Source of the DNA: Nereocystis luetkeana
Lineage: Eukaryota > Sar > Phaeophyceae > Laminariales > Laminariaceae
Direction of reading: 5' to 3'
Assembly (NCBI GenBank): GCA_031213475.1
Contig: JARUPZ010000007.1
Coordinates: 8,303,586 to 8,367,585, forward strand
DNA length: 64,000 nucleotides
Part shown: positions 47,455 through 57,003 of the stretch, in pieces
Position numbering within the stretch: the stretch's first letter is position 1
Layout: the number at the start of each line of letters is the position of its first letter
Notes under the pieces: generated by a model
What the model was told of the DNA's origin: nothing
Database searches by the model: none
What the model saw: the letters and a program-made list of their open reading frames with translations, nothing else
Position numbers and translations under genes: made by a program

Positions 47455-48425
47455 AGATGCTCCGAGTACCTTGGAGTAATTAAAGTAACGAGTATCGGAG
47501 ATAAATTACTTCAGGTACTTCGTGTACTCGGAGTATTTCAGGGCTCGATACTCCGGGATACTGCTCGTACTCGGAGTATATCGGGTATGATCACTCTCAG
47601 TACTGCTTGTACTCGGAGTATTTTGGGGTTCGATACTCTGAAATACTGCTGTACTCCGAGTATTTTGTGGTCCATTGCTCTGAAAAAATGCTCGTTGTAC
47701 TTGAAGCATCTGGGGATCTTGTACTGCTCCTGCTTTAAGTACTCGGAGTACTTGGGCATTCCGTACTGCAAAAACTTAATACTCGGAGTATTTCAGGGTT
47801 TCATATTCCGAGGTACGAGTAACACTAGAAGTATTCCAGGGCTTTATACTCCAAAAGGGTACTCCGGGTTAGAGTATTACTCGGAGTATTTTACTCGGAT
47901 GATGAAGTATTCCTGGGTTCAATACTCGCGATACTTGGAGTACCCCGAGTAATTTAGATGTTTGCACTCCGGGTACTGCTTGTATTCGAGTATAAGTACT
48001 GCTCATACTCCCAGTACTCGGAGGCTTTGGCCCTTCAGTACTGCTCATACTCCAAGTACTCCGAGTATTTAGGCCATCAGTACTTCTTTTTTTTTCTGCC
48101 CCGGAGAGCGAGAGGAAACCCCTGTCCACACTTATTTATCAAGTTTTTGTGTACCGGTTCGAACCCGGTTCGTTTCTTCCACCCTGGTCGGGCCTGTCTG
48201 TGACCGTCATTAAAGTGTGGTTTACTCCGAGGATGTAGGCACCTGAGTCTAGATATTATCTCTCCCGACTCAGGTAGTGTGGGATTTGAACCCACTAAAA
48301 CCCCTCATAGTCTCCCCAGCTTGGCTCAGTACACGAGTCACCCTACCCGTCTGGGGCCATCAGTACTCTAATGCTACTCGGAGTACTCGGAGTACTACTC
48401 GGAGTATCGAGAGTATAATACCGAG
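47455..48425. repeat. Array of quasi-palindromic TACTCGGAGTA motifs
   Basis: About ten ACTCGGAGT/ACTCCGAGT cores (for example 47524, 47570, 47612, 47653, 47740, 47779, 48051, 48377-48405) at irregular 40-110 bp spacing, with intervening TTTCAGGGCTCGATACTCC-type text. Interrupted by a SINE at 48085-48354. Confidence 0.85.
48085..48354 (-). mobile_element. tRNA-derived SINE, copy 2, with 13-bp target duplication
   Basis: Minus-strand order: head with GGGTAGGGTGACTCGTG and AGTGGGTTCAAATCCCAC (B-box GGTTCAAATCC with a 5-bp T-arm-like stem), body, then the A-tail (plus-strand T run 48086-48095). Flanked on both sides by GGCCATCAGTACT (48072-48084 and 48355-48367), a perfect target-site duplication. 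Confidence 0.9.
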
Positions 48426-48854
48426 AAATCGAACGCTTTCGAGCCGCGAGCAATGTCGGTACAACCCCCAAAAGCCGTCAAACCGGCTGCTGCACAGGTG
48501 ATATAGGGCGAGTTTTGACGTCGTGAAAAGCTGGCCACGCAAGTTTTCATCGCTGTAGGCCTGGAGGAAAAGAGGAATCAGTTCCGACTTGTTGTTTCCT
48601 TTTGGTACGTGTACCGTGACTATTAATATTAATACTATTAATACAATAATTTGATCGGATTCGTAGCGAAAGACGACTGCTCTGCTATGTACCCACAAAA
48701 TCATCACCAATATATTTTTATTCGAATAGAAGAGTGGACAAACAGCTCTGATGATGATCACACAGATCACTATTTTTTTGTATTTGTTTTCGTGTCCCAG
48801 AGATTGAATTTATTAGGGACGCGTTGCCTCTTTGTTTATTTACTGCTCCCCTGG

Positions 48855-49244
48855 TGTGGAAGGCAGGCTCGGAGATATCGTAGATCTCGTAACACACACG
48901 CGCGGAGGACACGTCACCGGTCAAGCAATATCATAATCTCAGGTCACGGGCGGACTCACGTTATTGACGGTGTAGACCCATCCTCGGGAAGATAGCTATC
49001 GGGAGATACGTAATCCGTCGCAGACTCTCGGCACCAGAAGGGGCCCCCACAGAGTCAGTCTAGCACAAGCATCTCCTTGCTAAATATCAACGAAGAATTA
49101 TGCTCGGCTTACGTCGGCCGTAACGACGGCTACAAGGGACCCTCGCTTCGCAACCTCATCATGGCGACGTCTCCGCGACTTCTACCCTACGACATCTCCG
49201 CGACGACCCCGGTACGAACGACCAGCGCAGGTACTACATCTACA
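48855..49244 (+). repeat. 5' LTR
   Basis: Begins TGTGGAAGGCAGGCTCG, ends GGTACTACATCTACA. Same length as the 3' LTR and colinear over its whole length. Confidence 0.95.
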
Positions 49245-49245
49245 T

Positions 49246-49271
49246 TGGTGACCACCGTGGGATTCAACCCA
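49246..49271 (+). promoter_or_regulatory. Primer-binding site, unusually long tRNA match
   Basis: TGGTGACC immediately follows the LTR and continues ACCGTGGGATTC and AACCCACG. Read as a tRNA complement this covers CCA, acceptor strand and most of a T-arm (GTGGGTT-GAATCCCAC, one base short). The LTR end plus TTGGTGACC is duplicated at ~49275-49297. The priming tRNA is not identified. Confidence 0.65.
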
Positions 49272-51081
49272 CGAGTACATCTACATTGGTGACCGCCGTG
49301 TCTTTTGTTCTACGAGGACACGTCTGGCAGCCGAGGCGGCCCCCGTCGGCGACGCGAACGCCAATTTTTACAACGACCTCGCGCTTGCCGACGAGGGCCT
49401 GGCCGCACAAGAGCCCGAAGGAGAGGATCCCAGCCCCAGCCCCGACGAACCGGCCGAGAGCAGCGCCGATGAAGAGGAGCCCAGAAACTCCGGCAGCGAC
49501 AACGAGCCACAACCCGCCGAGGGGACTGCTTTAGCCTCCAGTTTAGCGGAGGACGTCCTGGCGGGCCCGAGCCCCTTTCCCCCTGGCGACCCCGTTCAAG
49601 TGGAGACAGCAGCGTGCCTTCGACGCTGCATGCTAAACGGCACCACTCCGCCAGCCTGGGTTCTCCAGATGGTCATGCTTGCTAGCGCGGGCGTGGTGAA
49701 CGGGGCTACAGCTGCCCAGATGGGCGAGGTGAGAGGAGTCTCGGTGCTGCCCAACCAGAATCTCGATGTAGCTTTCGAAGGGGCCGCAAACACACAAAAT
49801 GACGCAGCCACCCCGATCCAGCAGTCGAACAGTTCTGACAGCAGCAGCCACTCCCCCCTTGACCCAGCTAGCCAGCCCCTGCAAGCAGCACGTACATCCT
49901 CTGCTGTGTCCCCACCCGCTAACGCTCGCTCGCAGCAACCAGTACGTACAACCTCTGCTGTAGCCCCACCTGCCCCCACCTTCGTGATGCAACCAGCACG
50001 TACGCCCTCTGCTGTAAGTGAAGAGACCACTAGTATCCAGTCAACTAGAAATTCAACTCAGCTGAATGATCACGGAAAATTTTCCATCAAAAAGACAGAC
50101 CTTCCATCCTCACTGAAACTAGTCGGATCACCCTGGGAAGACGTGCCCGAAATCATGGCACTCTTCCGCTCTCGCATCCGCTTACACTCACCTGACAGTA
50201 CACCAGACGCAACTATCGACCATCACGCAGTCAAGTACCTCCCCCTTCTGGTCAGCGGTGAAGCAGCCACCACCATGCAGCAGCTGCAATGCGAGACCTT
50301 AGAGTGGCGAACCGACAAAGAACTGGCCGAACTAAACAGTGATGAGGCCGCTCTCGAAATCCGAGCCCCCCGCTCGTACCGTGACTGGACCGACGCTTTC
50401 GCAAATTTGTTCAGCCCAGTCAACCTCATCGTCTTGCTCGCTCGCACCATCGCTAACCTCAAGCAAGGGAGTAGTGAATATGTTGACTCTTATGGACTGA
50501 GAGTAACTCAAGCTTATGCACGACTCCTGGCTGAAGCCAAACGCACCGCTCCCCCGAACGTCTCGCCGTACAAACACGCGTGGCAAACCTCACTGATGGC
50601 TACCTTCGAAAACGGCTTGATTCCCCCGGTACGAGTAGAACTCCTCCGTGAAGACCCTTCCCTCTCATACCAAGCATCTCGTACTCGCGCTAAAAACCAC
50701 GAGACAAACGCCTTACGGGGACCCCCCACCCCACCTCCGACCACGTAAGCATTCGCTGTCACCGGTGCCTCCCCCGGACCTGACCGCCAGTAAGTAACCT
50801 CGATGGCCAACATCGAGCGGGCGATAGTGTCCAACCTCTCGGCAGGGCGAGGGTGGGCCCCACGGGTCACCTTCGCAAAGGACACTCGCGGCTCGGCCGA
50901 CAAAGGCGGCAGGTCGGTGAGCACGGACCGGTCGAAGTCCCGTCACACCACAGCAGTAGCGGCGGGGGCCGAGAGCGAGTACCCGATGTGCCAGCACCGC
51001 ACCTCCCACTCGCGCCCCGAGTGCCGTTTAGCCAAGGCGCATGAGGAAAAAGGGTGGGTAGTGAGTAAGAAGGACAAGTGA
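49256..51081 (+). pseudogene. gag polyprotein, interrupted by two in-frame stops
   Basis: Open from ~49253 without an early ATG. Acidic N-terminus, then three ~20-residue tandem repeats (AARTSSAVSPPA, VRTTSAVAPPA, ARTPSAVS at ~49890-50015), then the capsid-like core: PWEDVPEIMALFRSRIRLHS, WTDAFANLFSPVN, LKQGSSEYVDSYGLRVTQAY. TAA at 50746 and again at 50791, after which the same frame continues to CQHRTSHSRPECRLAKAHEE (near 50992-51050), a C-x-H-x3-H-x4-C knuckle-like motif. Structural protein of the particle; nonsense-mutated here. Confidence 0.75.
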
Positions 51082-51563
51082 GGGGGCCCGCGCCGGTTTC
51101 CTCAGACCGGTTCGGGGAGTAGGTTAACTAGGACCACCGAGCTCGCGGTGCAAACGATAGCGCAGGCAGCTAGCGTAACTGTAGCAGCGTTGGTAGACCT
51201 AGTGATAAGAGGAGGGATAAACGTGGCCGCAAAACGAGAGCCACCCCTCTCTGTCGAACACCTGTGCACAACATGTACATGCACGCAACCAGTCGAATAC
51301 TGTAACAGACTTATTGAATAAGCAGCAGGTTCCGAGGGTTTTAGCAGTACAGCATGGAGTGGGACATACCGTAGAAACAACAAGCACAATCGAGAAGAGT
51401 AGTCGGCGTCAAAGTGTTACGTTTTCACCTTCCGTGGTACCGCAAGCCTTGTATGTTTCTGCTGTGAACCGCACTAATTAATGAGAAGAAAAATCATCAT
51501 CGAGGTTTTTTATCATGCGACGCTAACCGGGAAAAGCACTTTGAAGCTTTCCATGCATCGGTA

Positions 51564-52571
51564 ATGAGTGGGTACCCCAGATATCCCACCGCTTTAAACT
51601 CGTCGTCGAAACGCGTACGAGTGAACGCCAGAGTCTATAATCATCCTGCGCACAATGTCACCATTGACAAAGCAACTGATGTACCGTGCATTTCTGTTAG
51701 CTTCGTCCAGACTCACCCCACAATGAAAGAAACTGAAATTTTTGCAGTGCCCACGGGAGCGATCAACCTCAGCAGTGCTGATGGGTCACCTCTCAAAATT
51801 TTAGGATACGTTCGCTTTGAACTGACGCTAGGAGATATTACCCTACCAGTCGAGGCGTTTGTATTGCCCTCTCTAGGGCCAGATATTATGCTACTCGATA
51901 ATTCTATCATGAACGCCTTCGGCGGCATCCTCGATTGGAGTACAGAGCAATTGTCATTCAAAACATCTCAGGTCAAAATAAAGGCAGCTCGCCGTAGAGA
52001 GAATAGTACGACACACCTCGAGATCACTGCGTCAGCTCAGTGCTCCGTGATCTCAGTAAGTACTAGTATCGAACCCGTACCGGTGTTTTTGAAAAATAAA
52101 TGCCGCATCCCCCCTCAGAGCGAGATGACAGTACAAGTAGAGTCGGTGAAAGCACCGACCGAAACCACTGCTGCACTAATTGAAACACTGATCGTCACGA
52201 TCGAGGACATCGAGTCGTCTGCTGTGCCAGAAGCCTTTCAATTTATAATAGTTGCTCGTACAGTGTGCCACTGGTCGACCGCTGATAGAACAGCAGTCGT
52301 CCAGATCGCGAACCCGTCCCATCAATGCGTATACTTGAAACGGAACACATTGCTCGGACATATTACCCCCGTATCAGTAGCCGTGAACAATACGACCAGT
52401 GCGATTCAGACAAACAGCAAGACGATAGAATCTACGCGCAACGAACTCCGTGCAGCACTTACTACAGCGTTTGAAAAGACCACGTTCTCCCCTGGCGAAT
52501 GCGCACAAATCAAGTACTGGAGCTGTGCACAAAATACCGAAGCGTTTTTTCTCTGTCACCAAAAGAGCTAG
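51564..52571 (+). pseudogene. Retropepsin-like protease region
   Basis: A 335-codon frame. VTIDKATDVPCISVSFV stands where the active-site DTGA/DSGA loop is expected: the Asp is present but Thr/Ser-Gly is replaced by Lys, with one residue lost. ALPVEAFVLPSLGPDIMLLD and DNSIMNAFGGILDW follow as the flap/C-terminal part. A linker continues towards RT and frameshifts at ~52550. Confidence 0.6.
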
Positions 52572-53560
52572 GTAAATGCACCCTAGCCGAAGCAACGTTC
52601 CCTCTTAAACCAGGAACACGTCCTGTAGGACTCCGTACCGGGCAAACCCACGCGTACAGGAGACTATCGACAAGTGCGTGAATCAAATGGGAAACGATGG
52701 AATCATAGAACAGCGCCCTAGTCTCCGGGGTTCCGCAGTAACTATTGTCGCAAAATCAGACGGCACTCCTCGGTTCTGCGTAGATTACAGGTCGACCATA
52801 AATAAAAATCTGATCAAAAGCTCATGGCCTATGCCCAACTTAGAAAGCCATCTTGACACGGTCGGAGGAGCACGCTACATATTATATAACCGTGTGCGAC
52901 GTACAAAATGCGTATCATCAAATACCAGTAGCAGCCAGCGAGCAAGATAAGACTGCTTTTGTCACGCAGAATGGAAAGTGGGCCTTCAAACAAACGCCTA
53001 CCCTTTGGTATAGCTAACGCACCGTTTCTGTTCTCGCGAGTATTGTCATTAGCTTTCGCACACTTTGGTCCGAAGAGTGGTCTCTTGGTATATATGGATG
53101 ACTGTATATAAATGTTGTTCATCAACCTGGGAAGGCCACCTACAACTGCTTGAAAACATGTTCAAAGCACTGCAAACAGCCGGTCTCACCCTGAAACCAT
53201 CGAAGGTACAAATTGGACCCCGAGAGGTTAAATACTTGGGCCACATACTGACCGCCGACGGAATCCGGATTGGTGAGGATCGCGTAAAAGCTATTGTTGA
53301 CCTACCGACGCCTAAAACCATTGAAGAGTTGCGGTCAGTACTTGGAATGGTCAACTTTGTCCGTAAGTTCATACCAAACTTGGCTAGCGTCATAGCACCC
53401 CTGGTAGCCCTCACAGAGGAAGAGGCCGTCAAGGAGGTAGCTAAACGTTGGAACTCAGAACACGACCAGGCGTACGCAACAACAGTGAAACAATTGCTCA
53501 CCCAGGCGCCCGTGTTACAGTTTCTCGATTTATTTATTTTAAGACTTTGCGATACACCTT
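52499..53560 (+). pseudogene. Reverse transcriptase and connection
   Basis: Motifs in four frames: FPLKPGTRPVGLRTG, GIIEQRPSLRGSAVTIVAKS, DGTPRFCVDYRSTINKN, WPMPNLESHLDTVGGARY, VCDVQNAYHQIPVAASEQDK, RLPFGIANAPFLFSRVL, then VYMDDC (catalytic YMDD, ~53088-53103), followed by KYLGHILTADGIRIGEDRVK and LGMVNFVRKFIPNLASVIAP. Frameshifts near 52680, 52890, 53000 and 53105. Confidence 0.85.
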
Positions 53561-53760
53561 GACGCTTCAGAGGCAGGCGCGGGGGCATTCCTCGCCCAGC
53601 AGAAAGGCGATGGCCTCGTAGTCATCGCACACTTTAGTCAACGCTTCAATGACAGCCAACGCCACTACTCCGCTGCACTCAAAGAATGTTACGCTGTTGT
53701 GTCGGCAATACAGCACTGGCGGCCTATTTATGGGGACGACACTTTGTATGTGTGATGGAT
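53540..53760 (+). pseudogene. RNase H domain
   Basis: FAIHLDASEAGAGAFLAQQ (first catalytic Asp), VVIAHFSQRFNDSQRHYSAA, LKECYAVVSAIQHWRPI (catalytic Glu region). Ended by a stop near 53755. The adjacent ITRHYGTYTQC text is its frameshifted continuation. Confidence 0.75.
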
Positions 53761-53839
53761 CACACGGCACTACGGTACCTATACTCAATGCCAGACACAT
53801 CGAACATGTTAACACGCTGGGCGATCGCATAACAGTCAT

Positions 53840-55081
53840 ATGATTTCACCGTCCAACACAAACCCGGTAAGCTACATGTTGTGCCGGACACGCTTTTTTC
53901 ACGAATGTTCGTGTTTGAGCATCAGCAAGAAATCGCTGAGCCGTCCCTTGCACCCATTTATTTGCCGGAATGTACCAGAGGACCCTGAACTACAAACAGC
54001 GCGAACTCCCCGCCCTTATCAGGTTTCCGCCGACAAACTGGCTAACCTAGAACCAGTACGCAGCGATAGAGAGCTTTTTAGTGTGAAGTCAGTATTCGCA
54101 AGCGCGACCAATGTTTTCATGTCCGTCGACCAAGAAGAACTGCGTTCAGCTCAAGCAGCTGAGTACGGTCCGTACATTGACTACATCCAGCACGCAGACG
54201 CGCCCTTACCCGAGAAAGAAACGAAAAAAATCATGTCATACTGTTCAGTACAAGACGGAATGTTATCCAAATCGTATCTTCTGGGACACCTTCGAAAAAG
54301 AAGCACATTTCGCGATCAGTTGGTAGTACCAGAAGCCCTTGTCAGTCTAATTCTGCACGCTTACCACGACCACGTCATGTCAGGAGGACACCTCGCATCA
54401 AGACCGACTTACGATAAAATCCGCCAGAAATATTGGTGGCCTACGATAAGCCGCGACGTGCGAGATTGGTGCGAAATATGCCAAGCTTGCCAACGACGAA
54501 AAACAGCACACGTCAGACCCAAACTCCCAACAGGCCATTTACCTGTCGTACGACCGTTTCAAAGAATATCGGTCGACTTGGTAGAGTACAAATCGGTATC
54601 AACTTCAGCCGCAGGGATCGAATGTAAATATGTTCTCTCGATGATGGATCATCTGACACGTTTTCCAGTGATGTTGCCGGTACGTGACAAGGCGGCCGAC
54701 ACAGTAGCCCGGGCCATCATCGAACGAATAATTAGCATTTTCGGCCCACCAGAGACCTTGCACTCTGATCAAGGCCCCGAATTTGAAAACAAGGTAATAT
54801 ACCAGCTGCAACAGATTCTCGGATAAAAAAAGACCCGAACGACTCCGTATCGACCTCAGGGCAATTCAGTATCAGAACGCGTACACTCCACCATGCACAA
54901 CATGCTGGCCATGCATAGCGCGATAGATCAAAGCAACTGGGCATCACTGTTACCGTTCGTCCAATTAGCTCACAACACTAGTTGTAGTGCTACGATGCAT
55001 GAGACGCCATTTTTCTTAATGTTCGGGCGACAACCTCGACTTCCGGTCGATATAATTCTCGGAATTCCTCATGTTATGTAG
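53840..55081 (+). pseudogene. Integrase, zinc-binding and catalytic core, one nonsense codon
   Basis: Zinc-binding HHCC: HAYHDHVMSGGHLASRPT, WCEICQACQRRK. Catalytic core: ISVDLVEYKS (D1), ETLHSDQGPEFEN (D2), and after a TAA at 54824 the same frame continues through YRPQGNSVSERVHSTMHNML (E) and FFLMFGRQPRLPVDIILG. A further frameshift at ~55080 separates the C-terminal domain. Confidence 0.9.
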
Positions 55082-55099
55082 GAAGAACAGCAGATACCG

Positions 55100-55785
55100 A
55101 AGAATTCGCACGAAACACGCGGGACAATTTGCAGATCGCTTTCGAACTCGCACGCCGAAATCTTACCGAGCGTGCAGACAAACAAGCAGAAAATAACAGC
55201 AAACTCAAACCGCGTCCCGTGTTCAAACCTGGACAGGAAGTACTCGTGTACAAACCATACCAGGACGCGGATGGTCTCAACCCAAAACTGCTGCTACCAT
55301 GGCGAGGACCGTATGTCGTCTGCTCACAACTATCACCTGTGGTATATAGAGTACGACTTACGAACGACCCCCGAGAGGTGTCAGTCCACTTTGCCCACAT
55401 TAAGCCCTACTTTAGACGGGAAACACCGCCGGCACCTCAATTCGAGAAGCTTGCGGAACTTTTTTCGGGGAAACCAATACCCCTCCCCGCATTGGACCAT
55501 CCCGACGAGGCTCAACCTAAAATTGGGTCCTACTTCGTAGACAGGGTAGTAGACCATAGACGTGGCCCTGGCAGAATAAGCCCCCACAACTACAAATACC
55601 GTCTGAGGCTGCGAGGGTACGGCCCGGAGTCGGACCTCGAGTATCGCGCAGACGAAATACCCCAATGTCACGAACTAATCGCCGCATACCGAACCCAGAA
55701 GGGTTTGCAACTCGCGGTGACCCCGCCTCCTTCGCCCTCCCTCCCTTCTCTCGGGAAACGGAAGCGTAAAGTAGGCGAGGAATGA
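55100..55785 (+). pseudogene. Integrase C-terminal domain with chromodomain
   Basis: KPRPVFKPGQEVLVYKPYQ and PKLLLPWRGPYVVCSQLSP form the GPY/F module. A chromodomain-like segment follows: YFVDRVVDHRRGPGRISPHN, YKYRLRLRGYGPESDLEYRA, ADEIPQCHELIAAYRTQKG. It ends with a basic KRKRK stretch before TGA at 55783. A chromodomain on integrase places the element with the chromoviruses, where it directs insertion to marked chromatin. Confidence 0.85.
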
Positions 55786-56595
55786 GCACAAATTGAGGCA
55801 GCGCCAAGTAAGTACTCAATGCTGCGCGGCGTAAACACAATCACGAACAAGTTGGCAAACACAGTTGACTCAGCTGTAGGCATAAGAGTTAACAAAGGTG
55901 ATGAGAGTAGCACCGTCCGACATGGCAGACACACGTGTGTCTAACATGATCTGACGGGCACTCTAACCGGCATTCCGGTGGGAATACCGGGGGCAAGGAG
56001 ACACTAAGAAAATTGTTGTACCCACCAATAGAAAGCCGTAAGAAGCATGCCAATTCATGCCCAGCCCCACACTGAGTTATGGACAAAACAGCAATGCCAC
56101 CGTCTTGTCACAAAATTGTTCGAAACAAATCCCACACACATAGGGAGTGGGAGCCACGCGCCTCCGCCCCGCTTAAAACGAAGTCACCAGTTGATGCACT
56201 CAGATCAACCAGGTCGACCTCGCGTGACCGCCCAACCAATCACGAAAAAAACAAAATAATTAGGGTTCGGCTGCCCGTGGTTCTTAGAACAGCAACCACG
56301 GAAGCGCACCAAGAGTACGTGTGGCCACACGGAATTAGTGCGTTGAGATAAAGTTTGGCTTTACCAAGCAACTTCAGCATAAGCTGTCAGCGTGTGAGCT
56401 TGAAAATGTGTGCATATTCGCCGGACACGTTTTTGCCACCCGTGTTTACTCAATACGTCGGCTATAAGGAGTGGATGAACGCATGTGAAGGCTGCTGTGT
56501 TTCGATCGGATACATCAACACCCTGCTTCCTGACTAGTCATCCTCCCGATGACCGCCACAAGACCATCCCTAGCTAAGATGGCCTTGCGGCGAAT
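55786..56595 (+). other. Internal non-coding region before the 3' LTR
   Basis: About 800 bp between the pol end and the polypurine tract, with only short unrecognised ORFs. No envelope-like frame is visible. Confidence 0.5.
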
Positions 56596-56606
56596 AAAGA
56601 GGGGGG
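56596..56606 (+). promoter_or_regulatory. Polypurine tract
   Basis: AAAGAGGGGGG three bases upstream of the 3' LTR, the usual plus-strand primer position. Confidence 0.8.
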
Positions 56607-56609
56607 CGA

Positions 56610-56999
56610 TGTGGAAGGCAGGGTCGTAGATATCGTAGATCTCGTAACACGCACGCGCGAAGAACACGTCACCGGTCAAGCAATATCATAATCTCGGGTC
56701 ACGAGCGGTCTCACGTTATTGACGGTGTAGACCCATCCTCGGGAAGATAGCTGTCGGGAGATACGTAATCCGTCGCAGACTCTCGACACCAAAAGGCCCC
56801 CCCACAGAGTCAGTCTAGCACTAGCATCTCCTTGCTAAATATCAACCAAGAATTCTGCTCGGCTTACGTCGGCCGTAACGACGGCTACAAGGGACCCTCG
56901 CTCCGCGACCTCATCATGGCGACGTCTCCACGGCTTCTACCCTACGACATCTCCGCGACGACCCCGGTACGAACGATCAGCGCAGGTACTACATCTACA
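56610..56999 (+). repeat. 3' LTR
   Basis: Begins TGTGGAAGGCAGGGTCG, ends GGTACTACATCTACA, then the CTGG target duplication. Confidence 0.95.
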
Positions 57000-57003
57000 C
57001 TGG

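Larger units (their letters stand above)
48855..56999 (+). mobile_element. Ty3/gypsy chromovirus-like LTR retrotransposon, complete but inactive
   Basis: Two 390-bp LTRs, 4-bp target duplication CTGG (48851-48854 and 57000-57003), primer-binding site, gag, protease, RT, RNase H, integrase with chromodomain and polypurine tract, in the order PR-RT-RH-IN typical of Ty3-type elements. The LTRs differ at about 20 positions by eye (~5%). The coding region has several frameshifts and stops, so it is an old single insertion. Confidence 0.95.

Noticed and set aside
48077-48295. ORF containing GFEPVH shared with 45086-45364
   Set aside because: Both are translations of the SINE body, not protein-coding genes.
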